Assembly: GCF_019649055.1 (NCBI RefSeq)
Contig: NW_026570230.1
Coordinates: 1,054,001 to 1,118,000 of the forward strand
Direction: 5' to 3'
Length of the DNA: 64,000 nucleotides
DNA from: Paramacrobiotus metropolitanus
Lineage: Eukaryota; Tardigrada; Eutardigrada; Parachela; Macrobiotidae
The position numbers and the translations under genes were made by a program. The notes beneath the pieces are model-generated. The model made no database searches and was not told the DNA's origin. It was given only the letters and a program-made list of their open reading frames with translations. Within the stretch, counting starts at the first letter, position 1. Every line of letters begins with the position of its first letter. Of the stretch, positions 8,199-17,133 are shown in pieces.

Positions 8199-11100
8199 CT
8201 ATGACTGAGTCTGTTCTGTTGTGACTGCTGTTTTGGGTGTCTTGGGTTTTGCTGTTTTGACTGGTTTCTCCGAGTCTGCCCGTCCTTCGGTTATTCGTTC
8301 GAGGATTTCTTTATGGGCTTCATCTTCAGCGACTTCAGTTTCCTCCAGCATCTGTTGTGCTGTCAGCTTCGGTTTCTTAGCTGTCCCATACTTCCGTTTC
8401 GGCTTAGTCGGTTCGACTGCCTGGTCAGCTGCTTCGACTTCCATGGTCGGCGCCGATGGGCTAGGTAAGTCAACCTTCCGCTTTGTATACTTCCACTTGG
8501 GCTTAGTGGGTTGGACTGCCAAGTCGGCTACGGCGACCTCTGTGGTCGGTGCCGACGAGTCGGTTTTCTTAACCGTCCTCTTTTTCCGAGCTGGCTTTGT
8601 CGCCGGCTTCGGTTCTTCTGTAGGTCGGTTGGCTGGCTGAACCGGTGTTTCCGACTTGTTCTCCGACTCCTTCGGTTTCTCCGTGGTCGGCTGAGCTTTG
8701 TTCTCAGTTTCGTCCAAGGTCGGTGCTGGTTCGGCAGCTATCACATCCTGCTTCTGGAGTTCTTTCAGTGCAGGTGTCTCGAAGTCGGTCGGGGGTTTCT
8801 TCCGAGGTCGACCTCGTTTCTTCTTTACCGTCGGTTCAGTTTTATCCGCGTCGTTAGTCGGATCCGAAGGTTTCTCGACAGTTTCTTCCGGTTTGTTCTT
8901 CGGCTTCCGAGTAGCTTTCCCTTCTGTCGAGTCGGCTACCGGGCCTGTTGACCGAGTTGCTGGTCGACTTGTCTCGACTCGGCAATGTTTTACTCGGTCG
9001 ACGGCTACCGTGTCTTCACGTCCGTCTTCGCATCGGAGGAGTAAGTTGTTAGGGCCAACGTATTTGATGACCGTCCAAACTCCGTCGTAGCGTTCCTTTC
9101 GGGTGGGATCCTTGGTCGGGAATTCCACCGTTACCTTATCCCTCGGTTTGAAGGTCGGATTCGACTTCTTCTTGTTATAGTGCTCGGCATTTCGTTCGAA
9201 TGCTTCATCAATGTTGATGCGGGCAATCTCGTGCGAGCGCTGGAGTCGTTCCTTGATCCGTCGGATGTATTGTTCTTTATCCGTAAAGGTTTCCGGTGTA
9301 TTCGTTCCGGCCACTACGTCCTGTGGCATGGTCATTTCGCGACCATACAACATGTAGAACGGTGAGAACTTAGTCGCGGCATGGACGGCTCGGTTCATTC
9401 CGCAGACGACGTAATCCAAGGCTCTGTGCCATCGGTGTCCGTCTTTTACATCGCAGAACTTCCTTATCCCATCCCATATTGTTTGCATTTGCCGTTCGAC
9501 TTGTCCTTGTCCTTCCGGATGATGGGCAGTTCCAAGTGTATGTTGGATGCCGAAGATCCGTGCGACCTTAGCAAATGTCTTTGCCGTGAAGTGAGTCCCT
9601 CTGTCCGAGTGGATGAAGGTCGGCATTCCGTACTTGAGTAGGACATCTTTGACGAAAAACCTTTCGAATTCCCTCGCGGTGTTCGTCTTCGTTGCCCGGG
9701 CTACGGTGAACTTCGTCAGCTGGTCGGTTACCACTGCGATGTACTGGTATCCCTTCGTCTCCGTCCGAGGAAGAGGACCTTTAAAGTCCGCGTATATGCG
9801 ATACCAAGCTTCACCGACTTCCGTCTTTTGGAGTTTACCCGGTGGTGGACATCGTTGCTTATTCGTCATAATGCACTGTCGGCATTTCTCAATATAGGCA
9901 ATGGCGTCGCTATTCATGCGAGTCCAAAAGTAACGTAGCTTCAATGCTTCGATCGTTTTCTCCCGTCCGAAGTGGTTTCCGGTTTTTCCGTCGTGGAGCG
10001 ATCGGATGATTTGGTTCCGCATAAAGAGTGGTACGACGAAACAACGTTCCAACTTTGTGTTGATCGTTTTCAGTCTGTACAGTACTCCTTGCGCCATCTG
10101 GTAGTGTTCCAGATGCTTCGACTTGTGGTCGAGTTTCTCTGGGTTTTCCAGTTCGTCAATGATTTTGCGTAGTTGCGGGTCTCGCAACTGCGCTTTCCGA
10201 AGTTCCGTGTTCGGTTCGGGTGGAGGTGGGAGTGTCTCTTCGACTTCCAACTCGTCCTCCTCCGCCGTGTTGACGGTCCGAATGGTCGGTTCCGGTATCT
10301 CCGGTGCTGGGATGTTTATGACTCGGACCTCTGTGGTACTCAAGTCATCCCAGTCGGTTATGACTTTGCATCCGGGGAGAACCGGTGGAAGGGGGATTTT
10401 CGGTGGGTTTTCCTTATCCTTCTTCTTCCTCTTGGAGGCGTTCGCCTTCAGACGTCTAAGAGTCCGTATTGTACAGACCTTAACTTCGTCCTTAAAGTCC
10501 TCGAAGTTGGGGACTTGGTCCAACTCTTCGTGTGGATCTTTGTCCTCACTACGTTCGAGTGGCCATCTCGACAGGGCGTCCGCATTGTCGCAGAATACGC
10601 CTGGCTTATACTCGATGGTTATGTCCCGTCCTTGTAAAGCCAGTGCCCATCTCGTTAGTCGAGGATTGATGCCGGGTCGGTTCGACTCGCATCGGAGCAG
10701 GTTCTGTAGTGCTCGATGATCCGTTCGTACGGTGAATGGTCCGTGGTCGATGAAGTGCTTAAATTTCTGCACGGCCCATACCACGGCCAGACATTCCCAT
10801 TCGGTAACTCCATAATTGAGTTCCGGTCCACGTAGGACTCTGCTGGCGTAGGCGATTGGATGATCGTCTTGTGAGATCACCGCGCCTAGTCCGGCTCCGC
10901 TTGCGTCACATTCGATGACGGTCTTCTTGGTCGGGTCGAACTTCGCCAGTACGGGTGCTTCTGTTAGCGCCTTCTTGATGTCGTTGAACTCAGCCGTGTG
11001 GGCTTCCGTCCAATCGAGCTTGATATTTTTATCCTTCCGGAGGAGCTCGTACATTTTTGACGTTTTCTGAGCGTATCCTCGGATGAATTTCCGATAGTAG

Positions 11101-14100
11101 TTGGCCAGTCCGAGGAACGACCTAAGTTGCCGTTCAGTTCTCGGGCAGCTTTGTTCTGCAATACAGGCCACTTTCTCGTCATCGGTCTGGACTCCATCTT
11201 TGCTAAGGACGTGTCCAAGGAACAGCAGTCTGTCCGTTCCGATCTCACATTTGGAGGGTTTGACCGTAAATCCAGCATCGCGGAGGCATTCGAGAGTCGC
11301 TCGGAAAGCCTCTAGGAAGTCTTCGAACGTTTTGCCGAAGAAGATGATATCGTCGATGTAGGCGAATACACCTTTCTTCCGAGCCGATGCCGTAATTTTA
11401 TCCATATGCATTTGGAAAGTTGCTGGTCCGTTGCAGACTCCAAACGGCATACGGTTAAATCGCCACATGCCTTCGGGTGTTACGAAGGTCGTGTAGTCTT
11501 TGGATTGTTCGTCCATAGGAATTTGCCAAAAGCCGGACTGACAGTCTACCTTGCCGTAGTATTCCATTCCGGCACATCGGTCCAATAGCTCGTCCGGGTT
11601 CGGTAGTGGGTAGTTGTTTTTCTTCGTAACGGCATTCAACTTGATATAGTTGATGCAGAAGCGTGTTCCTACCGTGCCGTCTCCGTTCCGTTTCGCGGCT
11701 AAGACGACGGGGAAGCTCCATGCAGCCGATGACGGTTCGATGACTCCTTGGTCGAGCATCTCCTGCACGTGTTTCTGGATGAATTCGCGTCCCTTCCAGC
11801 TTGTCCTGGTGGGGTTCATCTTAATCGGCTGTGCACCTTGGACATCAATGGTATGTGTTACCCCTTTGACGTCTCCGTAAGGTTTCTTCGAGGTCGGAAA
11901 TACAGTCCGGTAATCCCATGCAACTGCCTTTAGTTTAGCTAGTTGCTCATCGGTTAAGTTTTTACCGAAGTTCATGGAGTCGATGATTCTCCGTCGCTCC
12001 TCCTGGGATTCGGCGTCTTCCTTTTCTACCTCTGCCGTGTTGACTCGTGCCTCTTCGACCTTCTGGTCGTCCGTCATCATTGTACATGCTTCGGCTCGAC
12101 CCATCGGTGCACCTTTGCGTAAGGTGACTTCCCGATGAGTATGGTTTGCCACCATGACGGTGAATCGTTTCCCGTCGTGCTTGGTTACGCCGTCCATGAA
12201 TTCGACTCCGTCTCGTTTGGGGTCGGATTCACCTAGGTACATCAGTCTCTGGTCCGTGGATACCGGTACGTCCAGGACGACTTCTACCATCGTTACGGCT
12301 CGAGGGATGAGTTTGACCTTCCGTTGGGCCCGAACTCCTGTTGCCTCGAAAACTTCGAACTGGGGTTTTGGCTTTATTTCCCGAGTAGGGGGCCATGTCT
12401 TCGCCACTTTGTGTGGGAGTTCCCATTCGACGAATTCATTATTGATTTCCGGTTCATAGACATCGGCATATTGCATATGGCCAAGTCGTGCGCCTTTTTT
12501 CAACACCTTCGTTTGGTGAGTCGTATTCTGGATGTTTATCCATGCCGTGTCGACTTGAGGTCGGATATCGATCTTGGCTTCGATTGGCCGAATAGGTCGG
12601 ACTACCCGTTGTAGGGTAGAGAAGTAAATTCGTCTTCTCGGATCCATTGGTTTGGCCGTCCGTACCTTGATCGAACATGTTGACCATGGTGGGAGAGAGA
12701 CTCGGTCGCTGTTAAAGACAACTTGTCGGTCTAACGCTTTCGTCTCTACGTAAGGATCCAGCTTCAAGTGGTGGACTTCTGGGCATTTGTTGTCCAGGTC
12801 CAGCTCGTCAATCGTCTTGACTTTGGCGACTCGTGCCTTCCATGTGTTGAAATGCTCCGACTTCTGTTGGTCGGTCAAGTTAGCCAAGGTCGGTTGTTCG
12901 GTTGACAACTGCTGAATGACGATTGTTGGAGGTCGGAAATCGTCTTGTTCCGGTTTACCTCCTCCGAATTCCCACAAAGCCTTAAGTTGGTCGAGTTCCT
13001 CCTGTTGTTCGGAGCCGACCGGCTTGGGCTGTTCGGTTTGTTCCGGTTGCTGGTCTATGAATTCTGTGTGAACTATAGACCGCAATGCTGTAGTTAGCCG
13101 GACATCGTAGGTCGGTTCTTCGTCGTCCGATGGCGAATCGTCCGAGTCGCTTATGCTCGGTTTATCCGTCCTACAGTGCCGGACTGACAGATCGAGTTCT
13201 TCGTCGTCATCTTCCTCGGATTCTTCCGAAGGTCGGTTATCGGAGTCCGTGTCCGCCGAATCGCTCGTACTTTGTATGTCCGAGTCGTCTGACTGATAAT
13301 CTTCGAATTCGACTTCCGATCCGTTTTCGGGGTCGACTTCTGGCATGTCTTCGAATCCGACCTTTGTGGTCGGTTCGAGTTGGTCGACTTTATCCGTCGG
13401 TTGGGTAGGTCGACTTGCTCCGTCCTGATTCTCAAGGTCGGCTGGCTGTAAGCCTATGTTGCTCAGCCATCGGGTGCTCGTCTGTTGGGGCTTCCGAAAG
13501 CGATCTACCTTCCGTTCCTGTTGCGGAGGCGACGGCGACGACGGTCTGTCGTCCGACCAAGTTAGGTCGTGATGAGCTTTTATTGCTCGTACTACCTCGT
13601 CAATATTGTCTTGACAGATAGCACACCGATAAGGTTGATCGGTTTCCTCCAGGACTACGTTTCCTTGAGGCTTCGCCGGGCTACTCGCAAACTTCACGTC
13701 GGTTGGAGTGTGCGGCATAAGAGGTGGTAACGGTTTAGGAACTTGCCGCGTTATGGCGGTGTCCTCGCCGTACCGTCGCCAAAATGCAGTCGTTGACGAT
13801 TCTCCGTGCAACCTTATTCGCTGCATATGGGCGAAAAGTTGAGAGCCTAGTTCCTGGCACGGCATTTCGAGCGGGGGTGGTATAGGAAGTCCGTACTCCA
13901 TGTACTGTCGATGGATCGGAATTCGCTCGTCTTCCCATTCCCATGCTTCGTCCTCTATGTCGTTCATGAGGGCGATTACCGGTTCACACGTTTGTTGTGC
14001 GTCCAGTATCTGGTCGGGGGTTACCGCTCCGTTCTGTTGCAGAGTGGTCACTATCTCCGACGTCCGTTGGTCGAGAAAGTGTCGAACTCCCGAGAACCAA

Positions 14101-15782
14101 GTTCGGTACTTTTGTCGTACTTCCTCTCGGTTCATGGCATCCGCGTCAGCGGATGCCTCTGGTATCGGGATAGACTTCAATACGGTCTTCGCCGATCGTA
14201 ATGTACCGTGCTTTTCCGTTCTTCGTACGCTTCGATGGCGTTGTGCAGCTAGTTCCTCGAGCAGAGTCCGGTTGTTGTCCCGGCAGTCACGGCAGATGTT
14301 ACGTGTGGAGTTCGCCGGGTGATCAAGCCGACTAATCCGAACTTCGTTTCCTACCGTGTCCGATGCCTCTGGTATCGGGATAGACTGCACTACCGTCGTT
14401 CCTTCTGGTTGTTCCGGAATAGGAATCGGCGTCAGAATGAAGGTGAATTTCGAATGCAGGTAGTCGCATCCGAGTAGCACTGGGATGTCCGCTTCGGTCG
14501 GCTGGACGTGAAAAGTGTGATGGCTGGTAAAGCCCTGCATTGTTACAGGTGCCGTACAGCAATGAGACACTACGAAGGCGACTTGTCCGCCTACACCGAG
14601 TATTTTGGTGTAGTGTCCGAGAGGTTGTATCGTTAAGCCGTTCCTCTCACAAAACCGTTGTTCGATGAGCGAGGTTTCCGCTCCGGTATCCAACATCGCC
14701 AGTGTGGGCGTGGATCCGACTTGGATTTCGTGTGTCCAAGCTCGAACTGTCTTCGGTTTCTTATGTGTTCCCTTCTCAAAGGTAACTTCCCGCACCGTTG
14801 GTTTGATGGGGATTAACGACACCGGTCCGTGGTCGGCTGGCTGTTGAGTTGAACCTTGTGTAGGTCCGACTCCGACTTCAACCACTTCTATTACCTCGGG
14901 TCGGTTAGCTACTCCGTCCTCCGGTATTTCGGCGGTTCCGAACCGTCGTGCCTGTGCCAGTATCCGTTCCTCCATTGAGACTTCTGTTGGCCTCAATGTT
15001 GACCACATGTAGTCGAGGTTGAGGAATGTTCGAGAGCCAGCTACCGTTCTGGTCGGCTGCTCCTTTGCCTGGAAGAGGTCCGCTTCTCCCGGCCGAGAGT
15101 AAACGGGTACCTGTGCTTCCAATGGGACGGTTTCCCATTGCTCGAATCCTTCCGGTTCTTCGGTAAGGTCGATTGCTGCCATTGTTGCAGCGTATCTATC
15201 CGTTGCGCGTCCGGATGATACATTGGGGAAGTTTCTGTTGCCCCGGTGCGTGGATCGGCGTCCCGGTCCTCCACGTCTTGGGCCCCGTCTGGGCTGCTCG
15301 GTTGAGTTTGTCCTCACCGGCAATCCGGTCCAACTTCCGTGGCCGGGCCGTACTACGTCACTTTGTGTGACGGACGGCGCAGTCGCATTGTTTGCGCTGC
15401 TTGGGTCGGGCAATTCCTGCGTTCCGACCTCCGACGTTCCAGCGCCGAGTTGATGCGCTGGGTCGGTTGCCTCGAGTGCCTGTTGCATCCCGGGCCAAGC
15501 TTCGACGGTGCCATTGTTGGCGTACACGCCGAGCTGAGCGGCTAACTTCCGAGCCGTTTCCGCCTCCTTTGTGGAGGTCGACATCGCTTTTGCGAAATCC
15601 TCCTCGGAGCTGTTTTCGTTCAGTCCGAGTAGTTGGAGGATAGTTGCTACCTGTTGATAGCCTTCCTCGATTGTCGTAGGAAAGTTCAGTTCGTTCCGGT
15701 AATTAAGCGGTTGGTTAGTCGGATTATCCTTGTCCGGTGGTTCGGTCGGATGTTGGAGGTCGAATGAGTCACCGGAGCTCAT
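8199..15782 (-). CDS. pol: Ty3/gypsy Pol polyprotein (PR-RT-RNaseH-IN), intact, oversized
   Basis: A 2,527-codon open frame begins at an ATG that overlaps the gag stop (ATGA). The protease active site is LDTGAET with Asp about 365. A long insert follows (about 450-1000) with two copies of SIPIPEAS, a CAIC-x12-HH zinc-like motif (about 720-736) and an Asp/Ser/Glu-rich block (about 825-890). Two beta-rich segments precede the RT. RT spans about 1310-1540, with Asp 1413 in KVDCQSGF and YIDD at 1475-1478. RNase H has Asp 1626, Glu 1663 and Asp 1688. Integrase has HHCC (His 1930, His 1937, Cys 1967, Cys 1970) and catalytic Asp 1999, Asp 2060 and Glu 2096. A GPF/Y-like part (DGVWTVIKYVGP) is followed by a 280-residue Lys/Pro-rich tail with an AT-hook (KRGRPRKKP, about 2322) and a duplicated 28-residue unit. 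All catalytic residues are present, so the enzyme is probably competent. Typical Ty3 Pol proteins are about 1,000-1,400 residues. Confidence 0.95.
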   Translation of the reverse strand: MSSGDSFDLQHPTEPPDKDNPTNQPLNYRNELNFPTTIEEGYQQVATILQLLGLNENSSEEDFAKAMSTSTKEAETARKLAAQLGVYANNGTVEAWPGMQQALEATDPAHQLGAGTSEVGTQELPDPSSANNATAPSVTQSDVVRPGHGSWTGLPVRTNSTEQPRRGPRRGGPGRRSTHRGNRNFPNVSSGRATDRYAATMAAIDLTEEPEGFEQWETVPLEAQVPVYSRPGEADLFQAKEQPTRTVAGSRTFLNLDYMWSTLRPTEVSMEERILAQARRFGTAEIPEDGVANRPEVIEVVEVGVGPTQGSTQQPADHGPVSLIPIKPTVREVTFEKGTHKKPKTVRAWTHEIQVGSTPTLAMLDTGAETSLIEQRFCERNGLTIQPLGHYTKILGVGGQVAFVVSHCCTAPVTMQGFTSHHTFHVQPTEADIPVLLGCDYLHSKFTFILTPIPIPEQPEGTTVVQSIPIPEASDTVGNEVRISRLDHPANSTRNICRDCRDNNRTLLEELAAQRHRSVRRTEKHGTLRSAKTVLKSIPIPEASADADAMNREEVRQKYRTWFSGVRHFLDQRTSEIVTTLQQNGAVTPDQILDAQQTCEPVIALMNDIEDEAWEWEDERIPIHRQYMEYGLPIPPPLEMPCQELGSQLFAHMQRIRLHGESSTTAFWRRYGEDTAITRQVPKPLPPLMPHTPTDVKFASSPAKPQGNVVLEETDQPYRCAICQDNIDEVVRAIKAHHDLTWSDDRPSSPSPPQQERKVDRFRKPQQTSTRWLSNIGLQPADLENQDGASRPTQPTDKVDQLEPTTKVGFEDMPEVDPENGSEVEFEDYQSDDSDIQSTSDSADTDSDNRPSEESEEDDDEELDLSVRHCRTDKPSISDSDDSPSDDEEPTYDVRLTTALRSIVHTEFIDQQPEQTEQPKPVGSEQQEELDQLKALWEFGGGKPEQDDFRPPTIVIQQLSTEQPTLANLTDQQKSEHFNTWKARVAKVKTIDELDLDNKCPEVHHLKLDPYVETKALDRQVVFNSDRVSLPPWSTCSIKVRTAKPMDPRRRIYFSTLQRVVRPIRPIEAKIDIRPQVDTAWINIQNTTHQTKVLKKGARLGHMQYADVYEPEINNEFVEWELPHKVAKTWPPTREIKPKPQFEVFEATGVRAQRKVKLIPRAVTMVEVVLDVPVSTDQRLMYLGESDPKRDGVEFMDGVTKHDGKRFTVMVANHTHREVTLRKGAPMGRAEACTMMTDDQKVEEARVNTAEVEKEDAESQEERRRIIDSMNFGKNLTDEQLAKLKAVAWDYRTVFPTSKKPYGDVKGVTHTIDVQGAQPIKMNPTRTSWKGREFIQKHVQEMLDQGVIEPSSAAWSFPVVLAAKRNGDGTVGTRFCINYIKLNAVTKKNNYPLPNPDELLDRCAGMEYYGKVDCQSGFWQIPMDEQSKDYTTFVTPEGMWRFNRMPFGVCNGPATFQMHMDKITASARKKGVFAYIDDIIFFGKTFEDFLEAFRATLECLRDAGFTVKPSKCEIGTDRLLFLGHVLSKDGVQTDDEKVACIAEQSCPRTERQLRSFLGLANYYRKFIRGYAQKTSKMYELLRKDKNIKLDWTEAHTAEFNDIKKALTEAPVLAKFDPTKKTVIECDASGAGLGAVISQDDHPIAYASRVLRGPELNYGVTEWECLAVVWAVQKFKHFIDHGPFTVRTDHRALQNLLRCESNRPGINPRLTRWALALQGRDITIEYKPGVFCDNADALSRWPLERSEDKDPHEELDQVPNFEDFKDEVKVCTIRTLRRLKANASKRKKKDKENPPKIPLPPVLPGCKVITDWDDLSTTEVRVINIPAPEIPEPTIRTVNTAEEDELEVEETLPPPPEPNTELRKAQLRDPQLRKIIDELENPEKLDHKSKHLEHYQMAQGVLYRLKTINTKLERCFVVPLFMRNQIIRSLHDGKTGNHFGREKTIEALKLRYFWTRMNSDAIAYIEKCRQCIMTNKQRCPPPGKLQKTEVGEAWYRIYADFKGPLPRTETKGYQYIAVVTDQLTKFTVARATKTNTAREFERFFVKDVLLKYGMPTFIHSDRGTHFTAKTFAKVARIFGIQHTLGTAHHPEGQGQVERQMQTIWDGIRKFCDVKDGHRWHRALDYVVCGMNRAVHAATKFSPFYMLYGREMTMPQDVVAGTNTPETFTDKEQYIRRIKERLQRSHEIARINIDEAFERNAEHYNKKKSNPTFKPRDKVTVEFPTKDPTRKERYDGVWTVIKYVGPNNLLLRCEDGREDTVAVDRVKHCRVETSRPATRSTGPVADSTEGKATRKPKNKPEETVEKPSDPTNDADKTEPTVKKKRGRPRKKPPTDFETPALKELQKQDVIAAEPAPTLDETENKAQPTTEKPKESENKSETPVQPANRPTEEPKPATKPARKKRTVKKTDSSAPTTEVAVADLAVQPTKPKWKYTKRKVDLPSPSAPTMEVEAADQAVEPTKPKRKYGTAKKPKLTAQQMLEETEVAEDEAHKEILERITEGRADSEKPVKTAKPKTPKTAVTTEQTQS

Positions 15783-16390
15783 CGACCTTGGGCGTTTCCC
15801 GGGGAATTACTCCGAGCTGGCCCGTTGTTGGGCGACGCCAAGCCGAAAGGATGGTGTGGCGGTAACTGTTGCCGCCGTTCCGGAGATCCTTGTTGACCTC
15901 CACCGCTATTCCTGCGGTTGCCACCCGACCCATTTCCTGGGCCGGTTTGCCGGTTTCCGTTACCGGCGCCGCCCGAGCCTCCACCTTGTTGGCGTTGGCG
16001 CGGGGGCGGCACGACCAGTGCGTAGTTCGCTGGCCGATCCCAGTGGTCCTCCCGTCTGGTATCGCGTATGCCAATCCTCGAACCAACGGCGATTCGGGTT
16101 GTCCTGTACCCGAGTACCGATGAACGCACATCGTGCTTGGTCGTGATTGCTGAACTTGCAGAAGTTGCAAGTAAAGCTGTCCGCTAGCGACCATTGGAGG
16201 AACAGTTGTTCCATCCGATCCACATAGGTCGTATATTGCCGAGCACTTTGTTGTGCTTGGGGAGGTCGGTTCCCTTGTTGGTTGCCGCCTCCGCCGCGGT
16301 TAGGAAAGTTGCCGCGGCCGCGTTTTCCGCCGCCACGTCCTTTTCCGCGACCGAAACCTCCGCCGCCGTATCCCTGTGTGGGAGGTGGGC
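15779..16390 (-). pseudogene. gag: Gag nucleocapsid part, zinc knuckle, broken over frames
   Basis: In one frame (from about 16,390 down to about 16,090) a Gly/Arg-rich stretch (GYGGGGFGRGKGRGGG) leads into a zinc knuckle CNFCKFSNHDQARC, a perfect C-x2-C-x4-H-x4-C. The sequence then runs to about FEDWHTRYQT. After that the plausible reading moves to another frame with VVPPPRQRQQ and Gly/Asn-rich sequence, ending in TGA at 15,781-15,779. That TGA overlaps the pol ATG at 15,782-15,780. A zinc knuckle after the capsid domain is normal for Gag nucleocapsid. The frame changes indicate small indels in this copy, or errors in the sequence, because the Pol that follows is open for 7.6 kb. I describe the breaks and do not attempt to join the frames. 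Confidence 0.7.
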
Positions 16391-17133
16391 ATCCTGATTT
16401 CCAGGGCTTCCCGTAGTTTGGGTTCGTGGACGTTCTCCTTGAGATGGTACATTATTATTTGATCGGTAATCGTGGGGACTTGGGACTTCATGAACATCAT
16501 TGCGTCGTAGTACTGTTCCGGCGTTTCTTCGCCGAAGCGAAATATCCGTTTATTAATTCGGGATATCATGTTCACTTCCTTGTTCTTGTCCGCAAATCGC
16601 TGCTCGAATTTGGTCAGCCATACGTTGACTGGCCATCCGCCGAGTGGTTCTCCGGCGGCTTCGAGGGTATGCCACTCTTCCGCTTGGCCCTCTAGTCGGG
16701 CTACCAAGTCGGACATGAAAGTCTGATCGTCTTCGTACCACTGTTGGGCTTGACGATACAGGCTTCGGATCTGTTTAAGCCACCCATGAAGTTTGGTGTG
16801 GTCTCCGTCGAACGGCGGTAAGGGTTGCCGACGTCCGTGGATATCGCTCGTACCAAAGCAATATGTGCCGGGTCCTGTGCCGGAGGAATTAGGTGTGCCA
16901 CCGGCGCAGCTTGTTGTGCAGCCGGGGCGGGTGGAGGGTTGGCATATGGTACGTGACCTTGTTGGTCTTCGTATGCCCCTGTTGATAGGCTTCTTCGTCG
17001 TAGCCGTCGTATCCGTCCTGTTGCGGATACCGAGCCTGGGCCTGGTCTTCGTGACGAGGCCGTTGTGGCTGTCCTCCATACTGTTGTGGAGGGGGCGCTC
17101 GATTTTGTCTCGGCGCCTGCGGATAGAATCCAC
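16300..17133 (-). pseudogene. gag: Gag capsid part in a shifted frame
   Basis: The middle of this frame (about 16,830-16,430) encodes a recognisable retrotransposon Gag capsid domain. It shows PPFDGDHTKLHGWLKQI, then EGQAEEWH, WLTKFEQRFADK and EETPEQYYDAMM, the usual helical capsid pattern with W and F landmarks. The first part of this frame (17,133 to about 16,840) does not look coding. There the third frame reads a plausible Pro/Ala/Gln-rich linker (YANPPPAPAAQQAAPV) that joins the upstream Gag. At the end, the frame leaves the coding track near 16,390. Capsid therefore sits between two apparent one-base shifts. Its position between the coiled-coil Gag and the zinc knuckle is as expected for a single ancestral gag. 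Confidence 0.75.
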
